Source: Oidiodendron maius Zn (lineage: Eukaryota; Ascomycota; Leotiomycetes; Myxotrichaceae). From it: a stretch of DNA of 64,000 nt. Of the stretch, positions 36,062 to 48,759 are shown in pieces; position 1 is the stretch's first letter; each line of letters begins with the position of its first letter. Under the pieces are notes generated by a model. That model did not search any database and had not been told where the DNA came from. It saw only the letters and a list, made by a program, of their open reading frames with translations. The translations under genes were made by a program, and so were the position numbers. The stretch spans positions 538,803 through 602,802 of the forward strand of contig KN832880.1 in the NCBI GenBank assembly GCA_000827325.1. The letters run 5' to 3'.

Positions 36062-39002
36062 GCTCTCTCATTCGCTCTCTCACTTGATTAGTTGATTTGG
36101 ATGTTGATAAGCAGGTATGTTATCAACCTAAGATCGTCAGTGCAGTTGACTTGATTGTGAAGTAAAAGTATGGGTAGTGAAGGAGGTAATGTTTAGTAAA
36201 GTGTATTGGAGTGAATAACATGTCAACACATGGATTATTCCACATTTAAACCCCCATACCACGTGCATATGCTACTCAAGGCAGGATTGCTGGTAGGCGC
36301 ATGGAGAGCTGATGTGGTGGTTGACGTGACAGAAGTGGTCGGATTGTGGCAGTGCACTAGTTAGGTGGGGCTCGAAATGATGACTCATCCATGTGTAGAC
36401 ATCTCCAATAAGTTACCCTTAACTAAACTAACTACCTCCCCAACTATGGAATGTATATAGTTCTCCTAAGTACCCAGTGTACTTAAAAGCCTGCATTTAA
36501 GTCTTTACTAGCTACCTTTTAGTCCTATATTATATCAAGGCTTAGGAGGTGTTTCCCAGGTTTTCGGGTGCCTGAGCCGAGGCGTGACTTTAATTTTATG
36601 CCTGAGGCAGCAGTTGTTGCCATCAATACTCCCCATGTGACATAATGTGCTCTTTTTTCACCTTAGCTGTTCGATCAAAGCGCTAGCCAAACAATCGTCA
36701 ACAACTAAAAGCAAGGTTTAATTGGTCATGCCAATAACTCGTCAATTCCCAGCAACGTCCAATCTCGGCAGAATTTCCCATCCCTGTTATTGGGCGGGTT
36801 TTTTTTTTTTTTCAAGTTGACAATGGTTATAGCGGCAAAATGTAAGAAGTGAAGCGAATGACTTTACGGAATAGGTAACAGGAACAATGATACTGTTGCC
36901 GCCCAGATTAACAAGAAGGAAATTGATGATGACGTGAGAGGGATTGGTATTCCGAGGTGTGATATCTTGGTTGCTACCAAGTCGTAAGAAGATATCTTCC
37001 CTTAATCTAACCATACCATGAATATTAATATCCTTTCAATAAAACCCTAATATTCAGGATTAATTTAACTCGGAAGAAGCCCTTGACGGCAGTTTAAGGC
37101 ACCTACAACTCTACTACCGCTACCACTTGACCCAATATCGGTAGGGAATCAACATTGTGGCGATGGCACTCTGATTTCAGCCGACCTCTATATGATTTAT
37201 TATTAGAATTGGCTCTACAGTTTCTGCCTCAATACCGTCAGGATGTAAAACGAGATAGAACTCAATCGAGCTCGTTATAATTTTATGGCTGGTCATGTCT
37301 ATGGCGCATCGCGTTAGCCCAATAAAAAGGGCCATTTCTTTCACGAGTTCATCCTGTCAAGACTTATTAAATTCGTATATACCAGCCTATTATTGATTAT
37401 GGACTACTATTTCAGTTCAATAATAGTCTATATATACTGTCCACTAGATATCCGCCTTTATTAGATCTAGTACAATTTTGCTCACGAGAAAACAAAACCC
37501 CGGCTCTATCTCGGACCTAGATGTAGGTTCTCTTATAAACTAGCCACTATTCCAGACTGAATTACTAAACTAGATATGCATATGCGAAGTCCCCTGCCCA
37601 AGTCATGTTATCGTAGGCAGTTTAACGAGGCACATCAGTAGTTCCAAAAACAGTGCGTGAAGGTCGGATGGTTGAGAATAAGGCGCTATATAGACTTAGT
37701 GATATGCATATCATCTTGATCAACAAGCTTGCCCAAAGAAAGGGCACTGTACGTTATTTAGATCCTAGAAACCTTATTGGGTTTGATATCTTTTGCGAGG
37801 ATATAGATGAGCCTATTGAAGAGAGAAATGTAAGGTGCTGCATTGCATGACTATTGAGGAGATGACGTTTGAAGATTAAGTGCTGAGAGATATTCAGTAT
37901 TCTGAACAGTAGTTACTCCTAGATAAATAATCTGTTTATTGCACAGTTCCGATTACAGTACGTACCTGACACACTTATCCACTCTGAACTGGTTTTGCCC
38001 CTGGAATCTTTCATACTAGGTTATCCTAGACGTTAATATTTAAATTACTAGTATACTGTAATATCTATATCTTAAATCGATAGACCGTGCAAAAATTGAA
38101 TGAGATGCACCTGCACAAGGAGAGGGGAATTAGGGACTGTTAACCATCCCCGCAGCCACGAGAAGAGTCTAAATTGAGAGGTGTTGAACTTGAAGCGGAG
38201 GACTAATAAACACTAGGCCGTAAGGATACAGAATAGGGTATGAAATCCTTTCAGTCCCAGTAAAATGAAGGCAAGTTAGCTGCAAGGCTATAAAATAACG
38301 CAGCTGAAACTTGCGAGATTTCGAGCTAAGTCAAGGTCAATTATTGCCGCAAAGTCAACCATCTAAGTGTAAGATTCGTAAGCGAAATCGCTAAGCAGCA
38401 AAAACATCTCGGTTCAGACGCGTGCCGCCTTCACTCGCGGAACACAACGCTAGAAGGGAATGATTTCCAAATTTCAGGCATTTTGGGCCGGGACTTCGGG
38501 GTCATCCGAATATATATATATGTATTGCTACAACCTGCGACTCAGTGACTCTATCTAATATTGAGAAGTATGTCACGCCCGTTGCGCCCGTTGCATGCTC
38601 TCTCCTATCACGGGGAGGCTTCTTGATTAGGGAAGTGATGGAAACAAAGACTTCCTGGGCGGTGGCTGCATGGCACTTTATATAATTTCCATGTGCCCCA
38701 TCAAATCACCTACTGGGTTCAATGCTCGCTGTCCTACTGGTCGAGATCTTCTTACTAACATGGGGTTTCGGGTATCACAACGCGAGCCCACAAGTACAGT
38801 AAGTATGAGTCGAACGGCACTAGGACAGAAAGAGCTTCCAGAGCAAGGGGGGCGGCTGAAGGAAAACCTCGAGTTTCAGCGGCCTTATTATCAGGTTGAA
38901 ACGAGGTTCGCAGTGATTCTGTCGCAGCATTCTGTAATTTTTATCTTCCACCGCCAAGAGGAGTACCTGCCCCATCCTCTGTTCGGGAGTCACACAATCA
39001 AG
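36062..39002. other. Long intergenic region with promoter duplicate
   Basis: About 2.9 kb. It contains the fusion-gene promoter (about 36062-36300), a poly-T run near 36799-36812, AT-rich sequence without supported genes, and repeat copy 1 (38088-38655). The frame of the ABC transporter is open back to 38670, but that part has a GTAAGT donor near 38798 and no transporter homology, so I treat 38656-39002 as leader. Confidence 0.55.
38088..38655 (+). repeat. Duplicated upstream region, copy 1 (before ABC transporter)
   Basis: Co-linear with 43275-43830 over some 550 bases: shared GACTGTTAACC, ACTAATAA-CACTA, GGCTATAAAATAAC, GATTCGTAAG, CGCTAAGCAGCAAA, CTACA-CCTGCGACTC and ATTGAGAA. The copy ends at TGATGGAAACAAAGAC, aligning with the start codon region TGATGGAATCACCAGAC of the gene at 43817, but here the frame ends after 15 codons. 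Confidence 0.8.
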
Positions 39003-42000
39003 ATGTCGGACTCGGACTCCCAACAACCACCACGGCCCGGTCCGCGGCTAGAGGACCGCGAGAAAGAGACCCTTGAGCGCCAAATCCACACTCCGGAGCC
39101 GCAGATGAGCCGCCTGAGACTTTTATATACCTGCGCAACAACAATCGATCTAATCTCCTTGGCGATAAGCTCAATTGCAGCGGTAATTGGAGGAGCCTTT
39201 CAACCTATATCATTTGTGGGTGGTTCTCTGCAAAAGTTCAATTCTCCTATCTAATTTTCGTCACAGCTCCTTCTGGGCGGCCTGGCCCAGTCCTTTAAGG
39301 ATTTCTTCATGGGCGCGTCTTTGGGTCCTGAACTGTCATCCTTGGTTTCAAGGTTCGCTCTGTTCTATGTGTATATAGCTATTGGGCAGTTTGTCGCGGT
39401 ATACATCTCCACCGCGGGGTTCATGATAACCGGAGAGAAGATCACCCAACGACTCCGGGAGAAATACCTCGCCGCCATTCTACGCCAAAACATAGCATTT
39501 TTTGATGTCCTGGGCGCGGGGGAGATAACCACTAGGATTACGGCTGATACGAATCTGATCCAAGATGCTCTGACGGGCAAGCTTTCCCTGACTTTATACT
39601 CATGTGCGAACTTCGGGACGGCTTTCATCGTCAGCTTTGTGAGAAGCTGGCGCATGGCGCTCATTTTGTTGTCGTCAATCGTGGCAATCGTCGGATCCAT
39701 GAGTATATGCTCCTCGTTCATGGTCAAATATACCCAGCGGTCATTGGCAGCATACGCAGACGGATCGACAGTGGCCGAGGAGGCCATCAGTTCGATCAGG
39801 CACGTTACTGCATTTGGCATCCAAGACAAATTAGCAGACAGGTATCAGAAGCATCTTACCAAGGCAGAGGGGTCCGGTCTCAGGAGCCGCATTGCTCTCG
39901 CTGCGATGATGGCTATCATGAACTGTGTTATTTTCTGGACCTATGGACTAACATTTTGGCAAGGATCGCGCTTCCTTGTGATTGGTGACATTGATCTGGG
40001 AGCTCTTATAACTATCCTGCTTGCTACGCTGGCTGGAGCTTTCACATTTGGCAACATAGCACCTAACTTTCAGGCGTTTGCAGCGGGTGTGGCAGCAACA
40101 GGAAAGATTCTCGCAACAGTGGCCAGGAAATCACCACTGGATCCATCATTCTCCGGGGGTGAGAAGCTACCAGTCGTGGCTGGAACAATAAAACTAAAGA
40201 ATGTCCGCCATGTTTACCCTTCTCGACCGGATGTGTTGACACTGGGTGGGATAAGCCTTCTGTTCCCAGCAGGAAAGACGACTGCTCTCGTTGGTGCTTC
40301 TGGCTGTGGGAAGAGTACGATAGTTGCTCTCATCGAAAAGTTTTACGAGCCAATCAGTGGTGAAATATGTAGGTCCTCCTCCTGTGAATGAAGCGCTGTG
40401 CTGAAATGTGCAAAATAGTACTTGACGGCCACGACATCCAATCCCTGAATCTCCAATGGCTACGCCAGCAAATCGCAATCGTCACCCAAGAGCCGACGCT
40501 CTTCTCAGCAACCATATTCGAAAACATCCGATTCGGACTCGTAGGCACTGAACACGAAAATAGCCCTCCTAGTGTGGTGGAGGAACTTGTATTTGACGCT
40601 GCAAAGAAAGCTAACTGTTTTGAATTTATTTCTGCCCTACCGGAGGGATTTCATACGAGAGTCGGCGCAAGAGGGTCGTTACTCTCGGGTGGTCAGAAAC
40701 AGCGGGTGGCTATTGCAAGGGCTATCATTAGCAATCCAAGGATTCTACTGTTAGACGAGGCTACGTCGGCTTTGGATGCGCAGGCGGAGCGGCTGGTGCA
40801 GGTGGCGCTCGATGCTGCTGCTGAAGGTCGGACGACTATCACGATAAGTCACCGGTATGTATTTGATCGAGTTTAGAGATAAGAGCTAATTGCGGACTAG
40901 ACTCTCTACGATTACGGCTGCAGCGAATATAGTTGTTATGTCTCACGGAAGTGTTGTTGAGCAGGGAACCCACAATGAGCTACTCGAGAAACGATCGACT
41001 TATTACGAATTAGTTGAGAAGCAACGCATGTCGATTGAGCGAAGTTTGGCCATCAGCAAAGCGAAATCTACTCTGCAGGGAGATCCCGATCCCCTTACCT
41101 CGAAGGAGTTTGGAAAGGAGTTTGACAGCGAATCTAATGATGCTGAGCCATACAATGAGGCCGAAGAAGGCGAAAGAGTGTCTGAACGGGAGGCTGGCGA
41201 CCACCAATACTCATTATGGGAGTTGATCAAGTTGGTTGCCAGCCTCAATAAGGAAGAAACGCTTATCATGGTCTCTGGTCTACTTTGGTCAATCGTTACA
41301 GGCGCTGGAAACCCAACGTAACATTCCATCCTCGTACACTGCGCGGAATATCGAAGCTAACCATTCCCTCTAGCAATGCTGTTTTCTACGGCAAAACTAT
41401 TTCGGCACTGTCATTGACCCCTGATATGTATGGGAAATTACGTCACGATGTTAACTTTTGGAGCTTGATGTATCTAATGCTGGGAATTACTGCCTTCTTA
41501 GGCTGGGGTGCATCGGGTCTCTGCTTCGCCTACTGCTCGGAGCGCCTTGTTCACCGCGCTAGAGATCGTTCCTTCCGAGCGATTCTCCATCAAGATATCT
41601 CTATGTTTGATAAAGCTGAGTTCTCTGCTGGGTTTCTTACAAGCTCGCTATCCACAGATGCCACCAACCTTGCTGGAATAAGCGGCGTTACTCTAGGCTC
41701 GATCTTTATTATCTCGACGACGTTAATTGCCGGCGTGGCTTTATCAGTTGTTGTCGGCTGGAAACTAGGGCTGGTTTGTACTGCAACGATCCCAATTGTC
41801 CTTGCTTGTGGCCTTGTCCGGCTCAAAATCCTCGCGGAACTAGCTAGGCAGTCCAAGGCGGCGTACGAAGCATCCGCGACTTACGCATGCGAAGCAAGCG
41901 CTGCCATCAAGACGGTTGCATCACTCACTCTCGAAGCCCACGTGCGGGGGCATTATCATGATATATTAGAAACTCAACGAGAGAAATCGGTCGTCTCGAC

Positions 42001-43168
42001 GCTGAAGTCGTCAACGTTATATGCAGCCTCGCAATCATTTAACTTTCTCTGCATCGCCTTGGCTTTCTGGTATGGAGGGCATCTAATCATATATGAGCAC
42101 TATTCTATGTTACAATTCTTCATCTGCTACGCAGCTGTAGTTGCAGGCGCATATAGCGCTGGTGCTATTTTCTCTTTTGCACCGGATATGAGCAAATCCC
42201 GCCAGGCAGCCCAGGACATTAAAATGCTCTTCGACCGGCCCGTTAGCATCGACTCCCGTCTAGAATCAGGTGAGAAGTTAGCGGAGGTGAAAGGCAGTTT
42301 AGAATTGCGCAATGTCTACTTCCGATACCCCAACAGGCCAGAGAGGGTAGTCCTCAAGGGAATAAGCCTGAGTGTTCAGCCAGGACAATTCATAGCTCTT
42401 GTAGGAGCAAGCGGATGTGGCAAAAGCACAATCATATCCTTGCTAGAGCGTTTTTTTGACCCCGAAGAAGGACAGATACTGGTTGACGCGAAGCATATTT
42501 CGAAGTTAAATATCAAGAACTACAGGAGCCACCTTGCTCTTGTTAGTCAAGAACCAACTTTATATCACGGAACTATCAGAGAGAACATTGTCTTGGGAAC
42601 CAACGAGGAAGATATTTCAGAGGATAAAATTATAAAGGCATGCAAGGATGCTAATATTTATGAATTCATCCAATCTCTACCGTAAGCGGCCTCCCTCGTG
42701 TTTGCCTTTTATGGTATCCAAATGTGCACATAGATACTAACACGAAATTCAGGGATGGCTTCTCAACCATTATCGGAGCGAGGGGAGGTATGCTTTCGGG
42801 AGGACAGCAGCAGCGGATAGCCATTGCTCGAGCGCTTCTTCGCAATCCGCGTATCCTGCTCTTGGACGAGGCGACCTCCGCGCTCGACTCCGAGTCTGAA
42901 AGGGTCGTCCAGGATGCTCTGAATGCAGCAGCCCAAGGCCGAACGACTGTCGCTGTTGCACATCGAATAAGCACGGTGCAAAAGGCCGATTGTATTTATG
43001 GTAAGAAATGAACCTTCAATTTCACGTTGGGATTGTCCAAGCTAACTCGCGGGTGCAGTTTTGCAGGAAGGTGTTATTGTGGAACAGGGGCAGCATCAAG
43101 AGTTAATGGAGCTGGGAGGGAGGTACTTTGAGTTGGTTAAGCTACAGAGTTTGGAGAGGACTGAATAA
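39003..43168 (+). CDS. Full-size ABCB (MDR/P-glycoprotein-type) ABC transporter
   Basis: Exons 39003-39215, 39267-40368, 40419-40854, 40901-41317, 41374-42681, 42753-43000 and 43059-43168 give 1277 residues with TMD-NBD-TMD-NBD order. It would export hydrophobic compounds or lipids across the plasma membrane using ATP. NBD1 has Walker A GASGCGKS, signature LLSGGQKQR and Walker [16 protein letters not shown]2 has [17 protein letters not shown] and [12 protein letters not shown], so both ATP sites look intact. The linker (about 40990-41230) is acidic. ATG 39003 is chosen because [10 protein letters not shown] leads straight into the family N-terminus; the frame is open further upstream. Introns are 46-71 bases. 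It lies some 25 kb from the peptide cluster, so a role in exporting that product is speculative. Confidence 0.93.
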
Positions 43169-43274
43169 GAAAATTATTATTTAGATTTGAAATATAATAA
43201 TTGATGAGTACCTACCATATACCCCTGTTTGGATATGACTGATATATTATTATAACTTTATCTTAGAGTGCTTA

Positions 43275-43830
43275 AACATGCAAAATATCTGATGTGGTAC
43301 AGGCACGAGAAGAGGGTGTAGTGCTGACTGTTAACCGCCTCCAACAAGCCACTGAAACAGTCCAAGCACTGAGAGGTGCTGAACCTGTAGCAGAGAACTA
43401 ATAACACTAAGTCGTAAGGATACTGTACAGTATTTAAAAATCCTTTAGCACTAGTATAAACAGTGTGAGCTAGCTATAAGGCTATAAAATAACAAGGCTG
43501 TGTCTTGCGTGATTTTCAGCTCGACTAAGGTGAAATATCCCGCACAATCAACCAATCAACTGCGAGATTCGTAAGTAAATTCGCTAAGCAGCAAATAATA
43601 ATCTTCCGGTTCAGCCCTCGACTGTTACTCGCAGAATACAACTCAATAAGGCAGTGATCTTCCACATTCCAAGAATTCCAGCGGGATTTCCGTACTCTAA
43701 ATATATTTGTAGCTACAGCCTGCGACTCCGAGCCTCTACCTGACATTGAGAACTATAAGATCCATCACCCGCTGCATACTATTGCCTATCATGACTGTGA
43801 AACAACAATATCTGTGATGGAATCACCAGA
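43275..43830 (+). repeat. Duplicated upstream region, copy 2 (before LURP-like gene)
   Basis: Partner of 38088-38655 in the same orientation, ending across the start codon at 43817. Includes the region just 3' of the ABC gene. The conserved TATAAAATAA-like patch sits near 43484-43494. Confidence 0.8.
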
Positions 43831-44407
43831 CGACACCGGCTTAGACATCGTCGGCATCACCGACCCAGAAAAATTCAAGCAGCTCACGCTCCACCATACC
43901 GAACATACCGACATTCGAATCTGCCCCTCAGGCAGTGATGTTACCACCTTCTATGTCAATAATACTACTTGGACGCTGAAAGGGCCACATATCACCCTTC
44001 ACCGTGGAGCTGGAAAGACTGCTCCTGTCATCGGTGTTAGCCACCTTACCGCTTCTGGTAATGCTACTGTTGGCCTTGGAGACCCAGGTGTAGATATGAA
44101 TGCAATGGTCTGGGAGCAGTTGGGTCGGCAAAACAAATGGAAGCGTGATCCCTTTCAGTTCGAGTTTCCATTTGATGGAGAAAGGAAGAAATTCACTTGG
44201 AATCGCATGACTAAGATACGATTCAACCTGCAACTCATAGAAGATTCAAATCCTGACGTAGTACTCGCTGCCTATGTGCCTGCTGGGCTGATGTGGAAGA
44301 AGAGGGGGAGAATTTTGATAAGAACGGGGTATGAAGAGCCTTGGGAGAAGATAGTATTGTTGACTGCAATCTCGATTGTCGAGTTAGGAAGGAAAGGGGC
44401 TGGGTAG
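43817..44407 (+). CDS. LURP-one/tubby-C-like fungal protein
   Basis: A single-exon 196-residue protein of a fungal family with a predicted tubby/LURP-one-like beta-barrel. Typical pattern: TFYVNNTTWTLKGPHITLHRG, GKTAPVIGVSHL, VGLGDPGVDMNAMVWEQL, RKKFTWNRM, then a C-terminal helix after WEKIVLLTAISIVEL. No signal peptide. Function unknown; related folds bind lipids. GTG at 43814 directly precedes the ATG. It shares its upstream region with the ABC transporter, so joint regulation is possible. Confidence 0.75.
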   Translation: MESPDDTGLDIVGITDPEKFKQLTLHHTEHTDIRICPSGSDVTTFYVNNTTWTLKGPHITLHRGAGKTAPVIGVSHLTASGNATVGLGDPGVDMNAMVWEQLGRQNKWKRDPFQFEFPFDGERKKFTWNRMTKIRFNLQLIEDSNPDVVLAAYVPAGLMWKKRGRILIRTGYEEPWEKIVLLTAISIVELGRKGAG

Positions 44408-45008
44408 CCACAATACTAGTAGTTACGGCAGACTTCTAATATATGGTTTCGTGCAAATTGTGCATTGATGTGTTCATTGCTTCTGATTGGTTGGTATTAA
44501 TTCATGCAGGAAATTAATTAGACACTAGAAGATAAGGAGCGTATTAGCGGTAAACACCCATACTGCTCCGTAGATTCGGTATGAATTTTAAAGTTGAAAT
44601 AGTAAAAAATGTGGTCTCTTGGATGGTAGGGGGTTGGATACAGGCTGAGGCGGATGCCACACGAGGAAGATCTGAGTGTTCGGGACTAGAAACTCTGGAA
44701 AAAAAACTTCGGACACTTGCCCTTGCGAATTTTAGGCATTCAAAGAGGCAGTGAGTTCGTTGACAGATCATATTAGGTATCGCACGGCTGGGATAGTTCG
44801 GACACTTACTCAAAGTCGGGAGTGCTCATAGACTGCTTATATCGACGAATCTAAGCTAAAGGACAAAGGAAAGGAAAGTAACGACGTAGTCTACTGCTCC
44901 AGTTCCGAATATAGAACTTGTATCAAGTCAAAGATTACCCTCATTTGATGGTTCCAATCTTTATATCCCAAATTATCTTTCGATATTATCCTAAAGAGAT
45001 TAGTGATA
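44408..45008. other. Convergent intergenic region
   Basis: About 600 bases. An open stretch at 44544-44813 (minus) has no recognisable domain; nothing else seen. Confidence 0.5.
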
Positions 45009-46439
45009 TCACGGTTGATCATCCATATGCGTATTGTAAGTTTTCCATGCTTCCTCCTCCAAATTGGAAATCTCCCATGCTTCTTCCCCATCGACAATAT
45101 CGTACGCCCAGGAATAGGAATCTGGCCGCTGCAACCCGATGAATTCGCCTGCTGACACTAATGCCAATATAAGGGCCATACAAGCTACCAAATAGCCACT
45201 TAAGCTAATTCCAGTCGCTACGTCTTTTTGGACTACTGCATAGGCAACCCCCCCTCCAGTACACAAAAATATTGCAATATAAAGGAGCCAGTATATAGTT
45301 CTAAATATGTTAATATTAATATATAGATTATGGCTTTTGATCATTCTTACGCGGTATTTGGAACTTCAAAAAGCTCAACGAGCATGATGCATTCTCCTTC
45401 AGCTTGCTCAATAAGGGTCTCCAGAGTTTTCATCCACGGCCTGATCGTTCTATTTGTAAAGGGATAACGAAGACGATATACGAATCTGCTGATGCTGCTC
45501 GAGTCTTTATATTTCTCAACTGTTTGTTGTGCTGTTACTCGCCATCTCTGTTCGACATATTAACATGTCATCTTTGGCTATTATGGGTACCTTGAGTGTA
45601 TGTTGCACCTACTTTTTCAATCTTTTGCATCTTATATGTTGAGTTAACTAAGTGTCCTTTAAACGAGATACAATTAATAGACCTACTCGGATGTATTTTG
45701 CAAACCCAACTGTCCGCAATGGGAAGATGAGGCTACGGTTAAGCCTGGTGCGATAAGAGTTCTTCATTCTGTCGATAAGCCAAGTGTCACCATCATCTTT
45801 ATGCTTGTTGAATCTGAAAGTTATTTTTCGGTCATCGTCGACACGCATCCCTTTCCTCCAACAGAAGAAGCCAAGTCTATCAGTGGAGTCAGATGAAATC
45901 GTCAATTACTAACGAAGGAATCCATCGCACACTACCGGGCCATCCTCTGGCTTCCTATGCTTTCTTAGCTTCGTGATCTTCTTCCTCTCTCTTCCAGTCC
46001 CAAAGCGCTGTCGCAGATACTCCAGATCCCCGATACCACCGCCAGACTCAAAGTAATGCTGGGCTAGAAACGTAACATCTGGTGTTTGCGGTCCTTTTAT
46101 ATTTATCCTGACCGGTTCAGGAGAGGCCCTACGATGGCTATGCCTTCGGGCTCGATATATAACTGGCGGTACTCGACTCTGCCCCCTGGGATTACGAGGT
46201 GGCGATGGACTCCGTGACGGGCCACCGAAAACCTGCGGAGGCGGTCGTGGAGGAGGAGGAGGAGGGGATGGATTGACGAAAACGTTTGCCCCTGCCGGCC
46301 CACCGGGGGAAGCTGAACGCTCACGGCGATATTGACGATTCTCGACATTGCGCACCTCGGGCACCAAGATGTCGGGTTGTAAATGGACATAATGCTGCTC
46401 ACGTCTTATAAAGTTATTGCGATTCTCATCGTCATCCAT
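45009..46439 (-). CDS. Hypothetical multi-exon protein with Pro-rich N-part and C-terminal membrane helices
   Basis: Start ATG at 46439. Exon 1 (to about 45912) encodes a charged part with a poly-Pro segment (PSPPPPPPRPPP) and SRSPSPPRNPRGQSR. The next part, about 45648-45848, contains TFRFNKHKDDGDTWLIDRMK. A further exon around 45353-45560 encodes TLIEQAEGECIMLVELFEVP, then an intron (GTAAGA..TTTAG) leads to the last exon ending at 45009 with two hydrophobic helices (YWLLYIAIFLCTGG; YLVACMALILALVSAG). The central exon borders between 45560 and 45650 were not resolved. Layout (soluble N-part, two C-terminal helices) is common among uncharacterised fungal proteins. Function unknown. Confidence 0.55.
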
Positions 46440-48005
46440 CGCGAAAATCGAGACTGGTGGGTTGTTCGGAGGAAAGAGTACTGAATACGGTAGAGCCTGG
46501 ATTCTTTATCGCGGGCATCGCATAAAACGGAAGCCACATGGCAAGGGGGCCCTACGGCCCGCGTCCCAGGCCCCTCTGGTTCTTTTGAGGCTCAGTATGA
46601 GTGCGGGTGCACGCAATTCACGACAAGTTGCGGCAGCAAGGGCCATATGTGCGCACATTACGCGCCCCGCTATGTCAATAGTTCCCAAGCCACAACACCG
46701 ATTACAGGAGCACATACGACAATCCCTTTGTCAGCGTATGCCAGCTGTCATCTGCACAACAGGTCTGGGCCTCATTCGGCCAGTTGGCCGTTGTGTTAAG
46801 AGCGTGCATAGCATCCATGGCTGTCACCCCAACCATTATGAGCTTCCTCCAGCGACAAGGAGCCGACGAGGCTCCGAAAAGGGATATCATGATTGGGTAC
46901 GGCCTTTTCGAAAACAAAAATAGGCCTGTCGTTCAGCTGGATCGTGCGCAGCCATCTCATGACGGACTGCAGCTTTAAGCGAATCCGCTCAAAAACAGTT
47001 TTCTCCTGGACGGGCGCCGAGTGCTTTTGACCTAATTGCCGTATAATAGATATATCAAGGGCAGTCCTAATATTACGGAAATTGTGGATATTGGCTTTAT
47101 TATAATTAATTGAATTGTCATATACGGCAAGTGACAATATCCAGAAATATAGTCAAAGTACCTGCACAGATTCCACTTTGGTCATCTCTCCTGAAGAGTT
47201 TCTTAGCATAATCTCTAGTGTGAGTTCTACTTTGCTTCTTCGCCAATACCAAGAAATGGAAGATGAAAGCTTATGACGCCCTTGACATAGATATAAACTA
47301 AGCATCTAGAAAAAGTACTGGCAAAATTCGTACTGTGGAGAGCAAACCTATCAATTCTAGAATGGCTAACTTTCGCCATGTGCAGTACACGACCTGACTT
47401 GTATTGTCCTGAGATGAGAAAACTTGTCGTTCTTATTACGGTCTCAGGAGCGATGGATACAGAAACTTTAAATAAAGAGCAGTGAGCTCCAATGGCATAC
47501 ATATTTGTAACTGGTGGACACGCGTTTAAATATTGTCGGCAGTAGTAACCAATTGTTGACATTAGCTGGAAACCCTCAATGCACATTCCTGGAGTCTGAC
47601 CCTGTGCCCACAACAGGATCGAAAATTGACATAAATGTACGGAGCTACGGACTGTATTAATATCAGGCTCTTTTACGAATTTGATATCAACCATATTGGT
47701 CAATGTAGTGGGATATCAAACGGCTATTGAACAGACGCTACTATCAACCGACAATAATGGCCGAATAGAGGAATGGTCTAGGAGGAATGGGAGAGACTTC
47801 TCCAGCCGAAGATCTTAAAATCGGCCCATGGGCGACTTACTTTGTACGTTTGAACAGGTTCCTTAAATCAAACTCGAGCTTTGGCAAAATGCACAACGGG
47901 TTGGCGAAACAATTCACACTTTAACTACAATGCTAATATCCCCATACCCATTGTACAAATTCAAAGATCTATTTGAAGCCGCTAGGTTCTTCAAAGCACT
48001 TCAGT
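46440..48005. other. Intergenic with GC-rich patch and one unassigned open stretch
   Basis: About 1.57 kb. 46490-46990 is clearly GC-richer than its surroundings, with long open stretches on both strands but no domain I recognise; it may be a mobile-element or gene relic. A 158-codon open stretch on the minus strand (47227-47703) is long for this AT-rich setting but has no recognisable features. Confidence 0.45.
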
Positions 48006-48759
48006 TCATAAGATTTCTGACGTGTTTTTTACGAAGGCGCAAATCTCCCTCATACAATCGATGGATTGCAGATCCTCGCTAATCTTGTGTTTAGTCCCCC
48101 GTCCGCTAATCATCTTATCATCGAGGAGTTCAAAGATGAACTTAGTCATCGTGTACTTATATACGTCCTTAGTTGAGGGATCTCCGTCGAACATAGGAAA
48201 GTAGCTGGTTTCCAAATCTTCACAGAAGTAAACACCTCCAGGCTTGATCGTCTTCCACAGCTTCTTGATCGAAGTGATCTGTTCGTGCATGTGGTGGCCA
48301 CCATCGTCAATGATGACATCGAAATTACCCCCAGTTGTCTCGATAAACTTGTCTAAGAAACTTAAATCGGCCTGATCACCAAGAAATACTGTCGTTCCTG
48401 GTATCCACTGCAGTTCCGCCCACCTGTGAGTGCATTCTACATCATTCTCGATAAAGTAGAGTTCCAGATCAGGAAAATACTCAAGCCAGGTCCAGTATGA
48501 TGCTCCAGGTCCATATGGCTATTAGGAGCGGCGTTAGTTACTTTATCAAAGGCCTCTCTTCTTCACAGAGAGGAGATCTCACAACGTCGCATCCAAGGCC
48601 TATCTCCAGCAACTTGACTCTGGTGCCTCTCAAACTTTCCAGGTACTTTCCGTACATAAAGTGAAATTGATGCTTCGTCACTTTGTCTGTACCGTGCTTA
48701 AGAGCGATCTCCAAAAAAGCCATTGGGCCACTGTAGGAATACGATGAGAATGGGTTCAT
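48006..48759 (-). CDS. Class I SAM-dependent methyltransferase (hard-surface-induced-protein-like)
   Basis: Exon 1 is 48586-48759 and exon 2 is 48006-48518 (67-base intron, branch ACTAAC, acceptor AATAG); 228 residues. The N-terminal pattern ALKHGTDKVTKHQFHFMYGKYL and SAM motif LLEIGLGC, then YGPGASYWTWLEYFPDLELY, FDVIIDDGGHHMHEQ and KPGGVYFCEDLETSY match a fungal family annotated as hard-surface-induced protein 5, which resembles the bacterial MycE methyltransferase domain. Substrate unknown. No signal peptide. Confidence 0.85.

Noticed and set aside
36799-36812. Poly-T run as a retroelement tail
   Set aside because: No adjacent reverse-transcriptase sequence or target-site duplication visible.
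38670-39002. Upstream start of the ABC transporter at 38670
   Set aside because: The added residues have no transporter homology and the stretch contains a GTAAGT donor; the ATG at 39003 opens directly into the family N-terminus.
39003-43168. ABC transporter as exporter of the dikaritin-like peptide
   Set aside because: It is about 25 kb from the cluster with unrelated genes between; nothing in sequence ties them together.
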